Below, one piece after another: positions 1 to 14,590 of a stretch of DNA of 64,000 bases. The notes beneath the pieces were generated by a model. It saw nothing but the letters and a program-made list of their open reading frames with translations. It was not told where the DNA came from and made no database searches. How positions within the stretch are numbered: the first letter of the stretch is position 1; each line of letters starts with the position of its first letter. Location: positions 635,102-699,101 of the forward strand of contig JAIUJO010000090.1 in the NCBI GenBank assembly GCA_023846275.1. The letters run 5' to 3'. This DNA comes from Vanilla planifolia (lineage: Eukaryota > Streptophyta > Magnoliopsida > Asparagales > Orchidaceae). A program made the translations under genes and the position numbers.

Positions 1-1615
1 TTGGTTTAAAATTAAGTGTACAACCAACCCCAATAAAAACTAAGTATTAAAAACCATATAAACCTTTCATCAAAGGAAAGGTAATGCTAAAAATCTTACA
101 ATAAGAATGTAAAACATGCTATAATAGCCTTACAACATAATACAATTTGTTGAAAAAGGAAAAGAAAACGATGATAAAAATATTTACAAATAAATTCCTA
201 TGCTTCACAAAATTTTTAACAATATACAATTACTTTAATTTAATCAACTATAAAGTAAGAAAATGAGAATTTAGCTTATTGGAAGATGAATTTAAAAAAT
301 TTGGATTTTGTTCAAGAGCGATGTAGTGTAAAGAGGCGATGTTTAGCAATGGCTGTGAATTGCTTTAAGATTATCACTTGAGAATTCCTCTTTAAAATTT
401 TGTAAAAGTTTTAAACAACAAATTTTGCTAAAAAATTCTTCTATTTATAGACATCTTATAACGACTAAAAGCACTTACCAAACAACCAATGTGGGTCATC
501 ACATTTTCACTTCCACAATTTTTTATTAGAAAATTTAATATTTAAAAAAAATCCCAATAGCTCAAAATAGTAGCTAAAAGAGCCGTTGCATTGGAACTTT
601 AGAACTGATTGAACACAGCCATTTGATTACACATACTTTGCTATCAACCAAATAGAATTTAATCAGTTCTTTTTAGAAATATACATTTGGTCTGGTCAAT
701 AGATCAGAATTACGATCAGAGGATATAATTAACTTATTGAGTAGAGGAAATATGAGCCATGCTATTGCAAACTATGTGACTAGACAACTGATTGAATTAA
801 CAGGTTGAAAAAATTATATATGATGGGGATCGTTTGACAGCAAAAAAGCATAATTGGATGGCTCACTTCACTCCTATAATTTTGAAGTTTATTGCATAAT
901 AAAAGCAATAGTTTTAGTCTCATGTGGTGCATTTGAAATGTATTTTTCTCAATATAAGAAATCTAACATACAATAGATGTAATCTAATTTTGAGGTTGGC
1001 TGTTTTCTTGGTTTGTGTGGGATTTAATCACCTGCATGCACCAATAATCAAATAATTGACTACACTCGTAGAGGGTAATGTTCTCGATCTGAGCTAAATT
1101 CAAATGTGCTGAACGTGTTCAAGATTTATGCCTCAATTCGACATAAACATTGCAGCAATCGGTGAATCATGAACAATTATTAGGAAGGTAATTAGATTTT
1201 TTGATTTTATTATGTTCTAAATTTCTAATTTAAATCATCACTAGATAAAAGGATTTCAAATATATTCATCAAATATTTAAGAAATATATATTTCAAATAT
1301 TCAATCAAAGCTAGTGATAAAAAATATAAGAAATGAAAGTTAATTAATATTTTTGTACCTTAAAAAAACTAATTTTAATGAAGCTTAACATTCTAAAAAA
1401 GGAATTAAAAAACTAAAAGTCATGTCAAAAAAATATTTCTTATTGGTTTGGCCACTACCACCATGATGATTTTTATGATATTTTACTTTTGGTTCACTAC
1501 TTTTTTAAATTCTCCCATGAATATAAGCATCAAATATTTAGAATCTAAAATTTCACTAATCCAAATTTATTAGAAATATTTGATGTTTATTACATCAAAT
1601 AAAGTACCATGGATA
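1..1615. other. AT-rich intergenic DNA, no gene seen
   Basis: No convincing coding region, RNA gene or transposon end was found. The sequence is strongly AT-rich and stops occur in every frame. Near 1528-1585 a short inverted repeat is visible: catcaaatattt on the left and aaatatttgatg on the right, about 30 bases apart, so a small hairpin is possible. A similar caaatatt-rich cluster sits at about 1255-1310. No flanking target-site duplication was identified, so I do not call a MITE. Confidence 0.6.
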
Positions 1616-1619
1616 GGGG

Positions 1620-2098
1620 GTTAATAATAAAAACTATGCACACCCACATGCACACACACAAAAATGCACAAACAAAGGTACACAAAAACTCACTAAGACA
1701 CATAAATGCACACACACATACACACACAATAACACACACATCTAACAATACTCATATGCACACACACATAGACCCACATGTGCACATAGACAAACACACA
1801 TGCACATACAAGCACATTACGCACCCAAATACACGCAAGCGTATGTGCAAACACACACATTTACACATGCACGAATATACACATATACTTATCCATAAGC
1901 ACAAAAATGCATTCACATATGCACACACATACACATGCATAAACATACACACACTCACACATGCACACATACACATATGCATATGCACACAAATGGCCAA
2001 AAGCATGAACATGCATGCATACTCACACTCATATGGACATGCAAACACAAATACATTCACAAACATGCACTCACACACACTCACACTTGCACGAGATA
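1620..2098. repeat. Imperfect CA/TG-rich array 1
   Basis: The tract is built almost entirely from short runs of (CA)n broken by recurring words such as acacatgcac, cacataca and acacaagc. It is largely alternating purine-pyrimidine. Both strands stay open for long stretches (a His/Thr-rich frame on plus, a Cys/Val/Met-rich frame on minus) because these words rarely create stops. The ORFs are therefore compositional and no gene is called. Confidence 0.9.
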
Positions 2099-3205
2099 AT
2101 AAAAGATGTTAAAAAGAAAAGTTATTGAAGGAGTGTTCATTTTTGGTGATGATGTCTGATAGTTTTGATAAAGCTGGCACATTGAGAACCAAAGAACAAA
2201 AAGGGTGACAAGGTGATGCTTTGGGTTAGGGAGGAAACTTGGCTTAAAGAGGTAATGAGATAGTGGACTAGGATTTGAAGCTTTGTTTAGGATGGTGGTG
2301 TTTTGTTGATTAGATCAAGAGAGTGAAAGGATGGGTGCAGACTTACCGATGTTAGAAGAAACAAGGATTTATTTTGTTACATGCTTTCCCAGTGGAAGTC
2401 TTGTCACTTATAAGAGAATTTTGTTGACGACTCTCTCAGTGGAAGATTTCTCACCTTCGATCCTTTGAATCTCTCTAACTAGAGTTGGATCATACTCTAC
2501 TCAAAAAGGTGAAAGCATATAAACAAGAAAAAATTTTATTCCAAAAATATTGATCTTAATCTTTAAAACCTAGTGAGAATCTATATTTATAAAGGCCTTA
2601 ATGACACAATAATGGTTTGCTAACTTATAAATACAAAAAGTATATTTCAAAACTCAATATAAATTATTAAAGAAATATTTTGAATAAAAATTGACTTTAA
2701 AAGACTTAAAATTAATTAAATTAAGTAGTTCTAAATAGGTTATATATTTTTGGTGGTGATAACAGTGAGTGGTGAAAGAGTGGTGAAATGATGGGAGGCA
2801 AAATTGTTGGGCAAGCGACAAGGTCAGAGCTTTTGGTCTAGTTTTTAGGTATGCATCATTCAAGCAAAATAGCATGGTCATTAAAGACTGGAGAGTTAAT
2901 GTGGGTCATCATAGGTCGAAGCATATCAAGTGGGTCAATCCTGGTCGACCTAATCTGCTAGATTCTAGGGTTAGTTTGGGTCAAGTAGGGGAACGAGTAC
3001 GACTGGGTGGCAGCAAGAGCTGCTGACAACGACGGTGCACAAACAACAACAAAAGACAGAAGATGGAAAAAATAGCCAAAACTAAATTATAATTATTTTT
3101 TCAAGAAATTTTATGTTGACATACTTGTGGAAGCAGTGCAATGACAATAGGTGTGTGTTTGTGAGATAATGCTAAATACACTTGCGTCACAAGCACATAT
3201 GCACT
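2099..3205. other. Unique spacer between CA-rich arrays
   Basis: This AT-rich to mixed-composition stretch separates CA-rich arrays 1 and 2. No coding region is supported. Near 2375 and 2432 an imperfect direct repeat of about 33 bp is visible, both copies containing cagtggaag followed by a ctcac/gtcac-type tail. The stretch at 2880-3060 is less AT-rich, but I could not assign it to any family. Confidence 0.5.
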
Positions 3206-5133
3206 TAGGGATCAACACAATTGTATGCACACACACACACACATATACACACATAAGCACACATGCAGACATGCACAAAGAGGTGAGCACAAACACACTA
3301 AACACATACACAAGCACACATTAAAACACAGACACACAAATTCACACACAAGCAGAAGAACAAATACATGCACACATAGGCTCACATGCAATCATAGACA
3401 CAAACATGTGGATACACCACATGCACAAAACACGCGCATGTATAGATGCACACACACACGAAGACACACATGTGTGAATGCATCAACAAACACATGCATA
3501 TGTGTGTGTGAACATGTGCAAACATATATACACATGCTCAAACACACACCTCGATGCACACACACGCCCTAAGCACACTTACACATGTAAACAAGCCCGC
3601 ACATACCCACTTAGAGAAACATGTGTGTCCATGCACACACACACACTCTTATGCGTGCATATCCCACAGACATGCACAAAAACACACACACACGCAAGCA
3701 CAAATGCATGCTCACACATGCTCACAAGTGTAGACACACACATAAGCACATGCATGCACATAGCCACATACACATATCCAAACACACATGCATTCACATG
3801 TGCCAACAAACACAAAAACTCCGTTGAACATGTGAGCACACGTATAAGAAAACACAGATGAACAACCACACATAAGAAAACATGCACACAAGCACACACA
3901 TCTAGACAATCATACAAAAACCTATATGTACACACTCCCACATTCGTGCGTGCACACACACACACAAACATATGCTTACACAAGAAAACACAAACAAAAA
4001 CAAACACACACACATGCACATGATCACAAACACACACCAACACATGGACACATCCCAACATGTATACATATGGACCCACAAACATGCAAAAATGCTCACA
4101 GACATGTACACACACATGAACACGTGAACACATATGCATAGAAACACAAAAACATGAATGTGTACATGCACACATGCACGCACACATGCATGCACAAATA
4201 TATACATGCACAAACACATGCACTAATATAAGCACAAACATGCAAAAAAATACATTCACAAACACTCATGCACAAATGCACAAATAGATGCACATGTAGG
4301 AAGGAATGCTCATACACACCCACACATGCACACACAAGGAAGCTAACACACATAGTTGCAAAGATGCAAACATATACATACACATACATATGTACACACA
4401 TATGCTCACACATGCACTTGCAAACATACACACATGTACACACAAGAACATACACAAGCACACATGTACACGCACACTAACAGACATCCCGCACACGCAA
4501 ACTCACATGTGCTCACACATATGGACACACAAATACAAACACAACCACACATGCACGCAAACATACACATACATACATGCACACATGCATACACACATAC
4601 ATATATGCTCACCTACACACAAGTGTGCACACACAAACACATGCACATATACAAACATCCCCATATACACATATGCAAAAATACATGCATATGCATAAGC
4701 ACACACATAGGCCCTGATACACACATAACACAAGCACACATGCACACATCTATGTAAGCACACACACATGCACACTTACACATATGCACACACATAGACA
4801 TAGATACAAGAACACATGCACGAACACATATGCACATCTGTACATGGACAAGCAAACATACATGCACATATAGCCATGAATATGCACACTCATACAACAC
4901 ACAGACACACATGTGCACATCTACACAATCACACACACACACACTCACACACACTTGCAAGCACACATGCACACTTGTGCATGCATGCACACGTGTAAGT
5001 GTGCACAAGCTTATGCACAGACACACATACACACTCATGCATGCACACACACACACACAACTGTAATCCCACACACACAAAAACCCATATACACATATGC
5101 ACAGAACACCACATGCATGCACATCACATAGAA
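3206..5133. repeat. Imperfect CA/TG-rich array 2
   Basis: About 1.9 kb of the same imperfect CA-rich repeat as at 1620-2098, with words such as cacacatgcac, cacacaagcac and acacatacac shuffled with no obvious long higher-order period. It starts after ttgtatgcac near 3210 and ends abruptly before the AT-rich sequence near 5133. Overlapping open frames on both strands encode only His/Thr/Cys/Val/Met runs and are artefacts of composition. Alternating purine-pyrimidine DNA of this kind can adopt Z-DNA and is prone to replication slippage; this is family knowledge, not shown here. Confidence 0.9.
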
Positions 5134-6965
5134 ATGTAAATGCATGTAGTTAAGAAAGATTTTCTCCCTAAAGAGTGAGCTCATCTAATGATTTTATCAT
5201 TTTTTCTATACCAATATTCTTAGTTAAAAATTCAAATATATTTTTACTTATATCCCAAATTTCTAAATCGTTAGATTTTAAAATTAAATTCATAAATTTT
5301 TCTAATAGTGATAAAACTTTCCTTTGAGCATGGTGGTTGATGTGACAAAGATCTCTTAGAAAAGATCACATTATCAACAACACAAGGAAGAGTCGTGGTG
5401 ATCTTGTCTTTAAAATTTCTTTCTTTTATTAAAAATCTTAGTCTAATACCATATGATGTGAATAATGTAAGGAAAACTATATAAGAAGGAAGTCATAAAT
5501 TATGCATCTAAAAGTTATTCAATTTTGGAAAACTTTTTAATTAAAGAAAACATATCTATGCATAAAAATAAAACTTTATTTTAAGAAGAGTGTCAAAAAA
5601 AATTGCTCAACAATAATAGAAATGCATCAAGAATTTTTAGGTGGTTTAAGCAAAACATGTGCCATCATATACTCTTAATTACTATTTAAGCTTCCACTAA
5701 CAACTCTCTTTTACTAAGATTTGTAAAGGTAAACAAATTACGAACTAGTGCTCTAATGACACATGAAAATCTACAAAAAATTTGCAACACGAAAAAAGTG
5801 ATGGCTTTACAATAAGTTCTACATGCAAAATTTCTATACCTTTAATCTTTTAAACAATAGTGGCACAAACTCATCAATAATATAGATATTACTTGGATGA
5901 TGTAAAAAGATTATAGAAAATAGTAGAAGAAATAATAATTGAAAGAACCCATAGCTCTTACAAGCCCATTGAAATTTGATGCTCTCAATTTTTTATTTCT
6001 CTTGAGTGCTCATGAAATTTTCAAGTTGATTCAATAAAAAATTATCAAAATAACTCCTCAACATCAAGAATTAACTTTCCAAACAACAATCGTTGCAGGT
6101 GATGAAAGAGGAATACGAAATGCAACTATCGTCCAATTCTGAGTAGACAAAGAAGGAACCATCTAATCAAAATAACTATTAAAGTTTCTAGATTTAATCA
6201 CAACATGATATAATATGGTTCGTTAGATCCAAAAGTTGAATGAATAATGATGATGATTAGTTTAAGTTTAACAAAGGTGGAAGGCCTCTCAACCATTCAA
6301 TCAAGCATTCTGAATGATGACTAGGTGAAAGAAACTATTTATAAATGTGGATGAACCATGACCATTTGATCAAAAAAACACGTGATCAGTTGGTAAAGAC
6401 GTGCTGAAGTTTAGATAAAAAGATTTTGTTTATTTAGTGCCACATCACAAAGTAATGCAAGTGAATTATACATATATAACTTTCTCTATGCATAATATAC
6501 AATTGTGGCTATTAGAATTGGCAACCACATGGCACCCTTAGAATGTCATACCTAAGGCACCTTAGCATAATGCTAAAATGGGTCCCACGTATCCCAAAAA
6601 CATTTCTTAATATTAACATCTAACTCGACTCATAAGCCTAAGTCGAGTTCAAGAATCATGCCTTTACATGATTAACTCAAGCTACTATAGGATTCGAACT
6701 TTGACCAATACGCTGGCTGGACCCGACTCAATTTTAGTCAACCACTTGACTTATGGCTCCCCAAGACCCAATGAGAATAACTAATGGCCACTTGACCCAA
6801 GCCTTCAGGCTTAAATATACATAAATCATGAAAATCCTATATGCCATAACTACAAAGAAAAAAGTTTAACATATTAACCATATAGATATTTAGAAACGTA
6901 GTTTTTTGTGAATTAGTCACTCCACAATGAGCATAGCCTTTGGCTCCAAAATCATTAAGTTGAGC
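5134..6965. other. AT-rich intergenic DNA between CA-rich arrays
   Basis: No gene, tRNA or transposon protein was recognised in this 1.8 kb segment. Stops are frequent in all frames. The stretch at 6580-6790 has a more balanced composition and several ctcga/tcgag words, but I could not match it to a known element. It appears to be ordinary intergenic plant DNA interrupting the CA-rich domain. Confidence 0.5.
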
Positions 6966-9900
6966 CTTCAATCGTCTCACACATATGCACAACAAACAAA
7001 TAGACATGCACACAAACACAAATGCATACACATATAGGAGAAGAAGCACCCACAAATGCATGCACATGCATATGCGCAAAAACACACATGCAACACACTC
7101 ATATGCACATGCACACACATGCATACACAAAAACATGCTCACATAGGCATGCACATGCACTCATAGACATACACACATGAACAAATTAATAAACACACAC
7201 AAGCACCATACAAATGAAAGAAAACACACATAGGGAGATATACATGCTTGTAGACACACACACATACAAACATAGAAACATGCATAAACAAAAGCATGCA
7301 TGCATAGACACATACAAAAATGAGCGCATGCACGAACAACCACACATACTCATGCACACACAAGTACAGACACAAAGCACATACACACATGAGCAAACCA
7401 TTGAAAAGACACGCAGAAAAATCCATGCATGTAGACACACACACAGAGCACACACGCATAGATGCAAACATACACACACAGACATGCTCAGATTCTAACA
7501 GGCATGTACATACTCAAGCACACATGAATGAACACGTCCACACGTACACATAGATATACCTAGACACACACACAAAAATTCACAAACATACGTATACCCG
7601 TAGACAATTATGACACATGGAGACACACACACACATGCACACACAGGCCCATACACACACATGAGCACTAGCCCACACATGCACACATGTATAAACACAC
7701 ACTTGCATGTAGGCACACACATGCACATCTATTATACACATATACATGAACATACATACACACATGCACACACACAAACACACCCACCTGACCACATGCA
7801 AACATGTACACACACACATTTACATGCACATGCATACATAGACTCACATACAAATATGCACTTTTACGCACACACATGCACACAAGCATGCAAAATGCTC
7901 ACACAGGCACACACATATATGCACACATACACACATATATATGCACATAGAATGCATGCATGCATGCTCATCGGCATAGACACATAAACACGCATGCATG
8001 TGCAACTGCATATGCACATGTATACACTCACAAGTACACATGTACACAAAGACACCCATATATAGCCACATGCGCACATGAATGCATACTAGCACCAACA
8101 CACTCAAAAGCACATGCACACACTTGTACATACATGGGCAAGCACATACACACATGCATAGACATGCACATACACGCACACTTGCATGCATAGGCAATCA
8201 CACACTGACACACACATATCAAGAAACACACAGAAGAATGCACCCACACTTGTACGCACTTGTACACACACACACAGTAATGTGCAAATAGACACATAGA
8301 TGCACATACACACACAGACACAGTAAATGCATGAACATGCACATGCCCACACATTTAGATGGACACACACACAAGCGTACACATACATACATGAATGCAT
8401 GTACACACACAAATAAACACACACACACACACAAAAGAACACAAGCATGCACATAAACGTGCATGCACACACACACTTACGTATACATAGTGCGTACACA
8501 CATGCATACATCCATGCATGCACTTACCTTACAAACAAACATGCATAGACACACACAAATGCACATGCACACATAAGTATATAGACTTGGTCAATCCACA
8601 TCAATCCTCTTGCTCCCCCCCCGCACACACACATACATGTACACACTCACACACATGCACACAAACACAAACTCACACACACAAATAAACATTCATAATC
8701 ATGTACACACAAACACACACTTACATTGTTGCACACACTTATGCATGCACACATCTGCATAACCAGACAGGTGCACACTCATACACACATGCACCCACAA
8801 ACATGTGTGCATGTACAAATACCTGCTTGAGTACATACACACACATGCATGCTTGCTCACACACAATCAAACATATTCACATGCACCAAACCACACTTAT
8901 GCAAACACATGTACACACACAAATACCAACATGCATGCATATAATCATGCACTTGCATGTGCACACTCACACACATGTGCTTACACAAACACACACATGT
9001 GTTATACACAAAAACACATGCACATATGCATACACACACAATAACAACTAAAGGTGCACACACAAAAATACACATACACAAACATATGCAATCTTGTACG
9101 AAGGCACATATTCACACATACATGCATATGCAAGACTTAGCACAAGAAAATGCAAGCTCATATGCATGCACACATGTACATACACATGTGCACCCGCACG
9201 AACACAAACACACAAATCAATACATAATCGCACACATACGAACAAATATACGCACAGACATTCATACATGCTTGTACACAAATATGCAAACACATGTGCA
9301 TGCACACTTAGAAACATATTCGTAATTGTAGATAATGACACACACACACACACACTTATGCACCAACACACACATACAAATGCATGCACACAAACACCCA
9401 CACAAACCTACCCATCCACCCATGGACTCACAAACACTAATGCGTGCTCCCACACACATAAGTGTGCATTTGCACATGCACAAATGCACACTTCTATGTA
9501 GGCACACATAGAAACACACAAAAAGGTTTTCACACACACCCACATGGACATACACATATATACACACATGCAAACCCATACACAACAAACACTTCCATAC
9601 ATACACATGTACACAAACACATGCACACACATTGACATGTTCACACTTACACACACATGCATACACACACAAACATGCATGCACAAGCACAAACACATGC
9701 ACATCCACAACACTGCACATGTATTCACATAGACACATGCATACACAATGCACATAATAGACACATACATGTACATACCCATGCAAGCAAACATACATGC
9801 ACACAACCACACATACAAACACACACACACATCCATTCATGTACACAAACATACATACATGATCACGTGCATGTATAAACATGCATGCACAAACAAACCC

Positions 9901-10628
9901 ACATGTATGCTTGCACCTAAGCATGACATGCACACACGCATGTAGCCATACACACACACACACATATTCAAGCATGTACATGCATGCACATACATGCACA
10001 CAAAAACACACACACACACACACATGCATGAATAAACACAAGAACACATGCACTTGCATAGGCACAAACTCACACACACAACGTGAAAAAGCTCAAAGAC
10101 ATTCACACACACACACAATCACATAGACATGCATACACACACACACACAAACACAAGCATACACACACCAATGTCCATAATCATGCACCCAAAAAAGATG
10201 TGCATGAACACGAACACTCAGACACACACGCATAAATACACATGCATTAGCACACACATATGAACATGCTCACATATACTTATGCACACAAAGACACTTA
10301 CAAATGCACATTGATACACATAGATATGTGCACAAAATAATGCACACACACACACAAAAGATATATATGCTAACACGTGCAAGCCTACACACACATGCAT
10401 GCAGACATAAATCACACACATGCGCATGCATAGAAAAAGAGAAACATGTATACACACAAACACACACACACACATATTAGCATAGGTAGAAACATAAGCA
10501 CATACACACACACACGCACATCTAGGCATAAACACATATATACATGCACTCATGCACATATATATGTACACACAAACACACACACATACACACACATGTG
10601 CATATACACACACACACACAAACACAAA
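6966..10628. repeat. Imperfect CA/TG-rich array 3
   Basis: The longest CA-rich block, about 3.6 kb, has the same vocabulary as arrays 1 and 2. It is broken only by a short unique island at about 8578-8625 that includes a run of C at 8614-8622. Its right edge abuts the first ribosomal spacer subrepeat at about 10630, so the dead rDNA array is cut off here on its left side. Apparent proteins of up to about 270 residues on the minus strand are low-complexity Cys/Val/Met frames caused by gtgtgt/tgcatg words and are not genes. Confidence 0.9.
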
Positions 10629-13600
10629 TGCATATGATTACCTCTTAGTAGATTTGCCGCATTCGTCGACAGATTGTCATAATATACAATCTGCAATTGG
10701 GAATGTGTGATGCTGTGTGGCCAATAGAAAAGTGAAAGATGGATGGTGCAACATGGGCAATGGTTTACATATTTTGGGTTGTATCCTTCATAAAGCACTA
10801 ATGGTGCAGTGTGCAGATATGTGCACAGTGCATGTGCACGGTGGCCTATTTGCATGCACTGAGGTGCAACATTCATCCACGTGACTTGGCTTCAGAAAAA
10901 TGAAACTTTTTTAGGATTTTTAGTTCTAGGTGTTATTGCCCCAGTCGTTGGGGTATTACCTATAGATAGCCATGCCTTCTTTTGTGATGGAAATTTTAAA
11001 AATGTACATTTCACAGGTGCAATATGGGACATAGTGCATCTTGCAAACTAGTGTAAGATTATGTTCAAATCTTCGGTATGGTTTAATCACACAGTGACCG
11101 AGCACAGATGGTGCTATGCACAAGCATGTGCATCACGTGTGCACGTGGTGGCCTATCTACCCTTACTTAGGTGCAACATGTGCTCATGTAATTTAGCTGT
11201 AGAAATGTGTAACTTTTTATAGAGATTTTTGGCTTTGTGGGCTATTAGTTTAGGGATACGACAATTACTTATTAATAGACTTCCCCCATTAGTCGAAAGA
11301 ATTATCACAATATACAATCGATAATGGGCATGTGTGGTACTGTGTGAGTTGCAGTGAAGTGAAAGATGGGTGGTGCAACAATTGCAATAGTGTAGGTGTT
11401 TGTGGTTGTACCTTTCCTAGGGCACTGGTTTGCTACACAGGCAGGTGCACCCTGTGCACGTGTGGTAACTTATTGATGTGCACCATGGTGCAACGTGCAC
11501 TCGCATCATTTGGCTTTACGAAAGTGTAAATTTTATCGAGATTTTTAGCACATCATTAAGCTACCACAAGGATATTGCCATTGCCTATTGGTAGAGCTAC
11601 CTCATTCATCGACAGATTTATCGCAATATACAATCCGCAAATGGGAATGTGTGATGCTGTGTGGATTGCAACAAAGTGAAAGATGAATTTTTGATGATGT
11701 GCAATAGTTTACACCTTTTGGTTTGTATCCTTTGTAGAGAATTGTTGGTTGTGTGTGTGGGCATGTGCACAATGCAAGGGAGAGTTGGCCTATCAACACT
11801 TTCTGAGGTGTAACATATGCCCTCATTATTTGGCTTCAAAAAAGTGTAACTTTTATAATGATATTTAGCTCAGTAGGTTGCTACCGTAGGGATAGGGTGA
11901 CTACATATTAATAGAGTAACCTCATTTGTCAACAGATTTTTCACAATATACAATCTGCAAGTGGGAATTTTGATGCAGTGCGGCTTGCATTGCAGTGAAA
12001 GATGGATGGTGCAACATGTGCAACGATGTACACATTTTGGTTTGTGTCCTTCCCGGAGCACCGATGGTCCTACATACAGGCATGTGCACTGCATGTGTAC
12101 AAGTTGGCCTATCTGTGCTTTCTCATGTGAAACATCTACCCACATCATTTGGCTTCAAAAAAGTTTAACTTTTATCGAGATTTTTAGCTCAGTAGAATAC
12201 TGCTCCAGGAATAAGGTGATTACCTATTGCTAAAGTTGCCTCATTCATCGACAGATTTGTCACAATATAAAATCTGGAAGTGGGATGTGTGATATCGTGT
12301 GGCCCATAGCAAAGTGACGGAAATGTGATTTTGTAAATAGTTTTAGGGTTGTATCCTTCACAAAGCACTGATGGTGCAACATGCAAGCATGTGCACCATG
12401 CGTGTAGGGTGGCCTATTGCCATGCGATGAGGTGCACTGATGGTGCTGAACGTAGGCATGTGCACTTCGCGTGCAAGTGGTTTCCTTTTTGTGTGTTTAG
12501 GGGCAACGTGCACCCGCATCATTTGGTAGTGGAAAAGTGGAACTTTTATTGGGATTTTTAGCTCTGGGGGCTACTGCAGTAGAGATATGATGGTTACCCA
12601 TTGGTATTTTTTCCTCATTCATCAAAACAATTGTTGCAATTTACAATCTGCAAGTGGGCATGTGTGACGTTGTGCGAACAGTTGCAAAGTGAAAGTTGGG
12701 TGGTACAACATGCAATGTTTTAGGCATTTTGGGTTGTATCCTTCGAAGAGAACTGATGGTGCTTCGTGTACAAATGTGCACTGTTCATGCACACAATGGC
12801 CTACCAGTGCGCACTGACGAGCAACTCGTGCCTGCATCTTTTGCCTACAGAAAAGTACAACATTTATTTGGATTTTTAGCTCTACAGGCTGCCGTAGAGA
12901 TACGACATTTACTATAGGTAGACTTGCCTCATTTGTCAAAAGATTTGTCCCAATATACAATTTGCATGTGGGAATGTGCAATGCTATGTGGCTTACAAGG
13001 AAGTGAAAGATTGATGGTGCAACAGGTGCAATGGTTTACACATTTTGCATTGTATCCTTCACAAAGCAATGGTGGTGCTACACGCAGGTAGGTGCACCAC
13101 GCACGTGCAGTGTGGCCTACGGTGCTTGCTATGGTGTAACATGCGCCCACTTAATTTGGCTCTAGAGAAGTGTAATTTTTATCTGGATTTTTTGCTTAGC
13201 AAACTACTGCCACAGAGATATGGAAATTACCAATTGGTAGACTTGCCTCATTCTACGATCGATTCATTCTAATATATAATCAACATGTAGGAATGAGTGA
13301 TGCTGTGTGGCCTACAGTGAAGTGAAATATGGATGGTTAAACATGTGCAATTGTTTACATTTTTTTGGTTATATCCTTCGTAGAGTAGTGGTGGTACTGC
13401 ATGAATTCATGTGCAACGTGATTGTGCACTGTGGCCTATCAGTGCATGCTGAGGTTCAAAGTGTGCTTGCATCATTTGACTTCAAAAAATTGTAACTTAT
13501 ATTTGGATTTTTAGATTTACGGGTTGCTACCTCAAGGGATAAGGCAATTACCTAAAAGTATCCTTGCCCTCTTCTATGACGAAAGTTTCGTAAATATACA

Positions 13601-14590
13601 CTTCGTAGGTGGGGGTATAGGACGTAGTATGGCCTATAGACTAGGGCAAGATTGTTGTTCCATTCTTCAATATAGTTTAATCACGTAGTGCCAGTCTACC
13701 ACACGTGCGAAAGGTGGCCTTCCTACTCTTGCAAGCGGGTTGCCTATCCATGCACTCTCACAAACTACCTGCATGCATGTAACCTTTTTGGAGTATTTTT
13801 ACTACTACAAGTTACTGACACTTGGTTGAGGTGATTACCTATTGGAAGTCTTGCCTTCCTTTTTTATAGAGTTTACACAATATACAATATGCAGTGTGAA
13901 TGTTATAGATTGTGTTACTACAACAATATTGGAAGTTGGATGGTGCACTATAGGTAAGGGTTTAAAAATTTTTGGTTGTAAGCTAGTGCATAGGTTCAAT
14001 GGTACAGCTTGGACTACCCTATCATGCTGGCATCTATCTTCATCCGTCTATGGGCCTGTCCCCATGCGCTCATTGGCAATCGAAATATGAGCATGTTGAA
14101 TGTTGTTCGGATTGTAGAAAAAGTCTGATTTTTGGTTCAATACAAGGTATGGTTTAATCATATGTAGTGCCAGTGCACTATGTGCATGCATGGTAGTATG
14201 CTTACTAGAGCACAGTGGGTGTCCTGTTCGAGCGCCCTCAGGTGCTACCCACATGATGTAACTTTTACGAAATGTTTTGCCCTGCATACTCTTGGTGCAT
14301 GGATAAGTCTGATTACCTATTAGTGATCTTGTCTTTTCTAGAATTATCGTAATAAATAATTTGCATGTGGGCAGATTGATGCAGTGCTACTTATGCTAAT
14401 GATGAAAGTGGATGGTTTGATATTTTGAAATTATTTAAGCACTCTTGGCTATAGCCGTAGCTTTCTACTGTCAGTGTGGCATGCATGCCCATGCAGTACT
14501 CACCCATGCTCAATGGCAACCTATGCAGGAGACATGTTTGGACCACAAAGAGAAGCTCCTTTTTAGATTTTCAGCACTACAGGTTCTTCA
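10629..14590 (+). repeat. rDNA IGS subrepeats of unit 1 (about 12 x ~315 bp)
   Basis: A diverged tandem array. A marker word close to caatatacaatctgcaagtg recurs at about 10681, 11001 (weak), 11310, 11624, 11944, 12263, 12637, 12951, 13271, 13591, 13877 and 14350, mostly 310-320 bp apart. Each unit also carries a gtgatgctgtgtggc-like word, a tgaaagatgg-like word, a ttgtatccttc-like word, a gcatgtgcac-rich core and a gtgtaacttttat-like word. The same unit occurs about four times in the spacer between the decayed 26S and the second 18S, which identifies it as intergenic-spacer sequence rather than an unrelated satellite. Individual unit edges are approximate. Confidence 0.85.

Noticed and set aside
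1609-2112. His/Thr-rich ORF of 167 codons on the plus strand
   Set aside because: It coincides almost exactly with CA-rich array 1 and has no domain-like sequence, so it is a repeat artefact.
5134-6965. Possible LTR retrotransposon remains between CA-rich arrays
   Set aside because: No paired LTRs, primer-binding site, polypurine tract or gag/pol motif was found by eye.
9262-10077. Longest open frame in the window, 271 codons on the minus strand, Cys/Val/Met-rich
   Set aside because: It lies inside a CA/TG-rich array, encodes only low-complexity runs and overlaps equally open frames on the other strand. Composition explains it.
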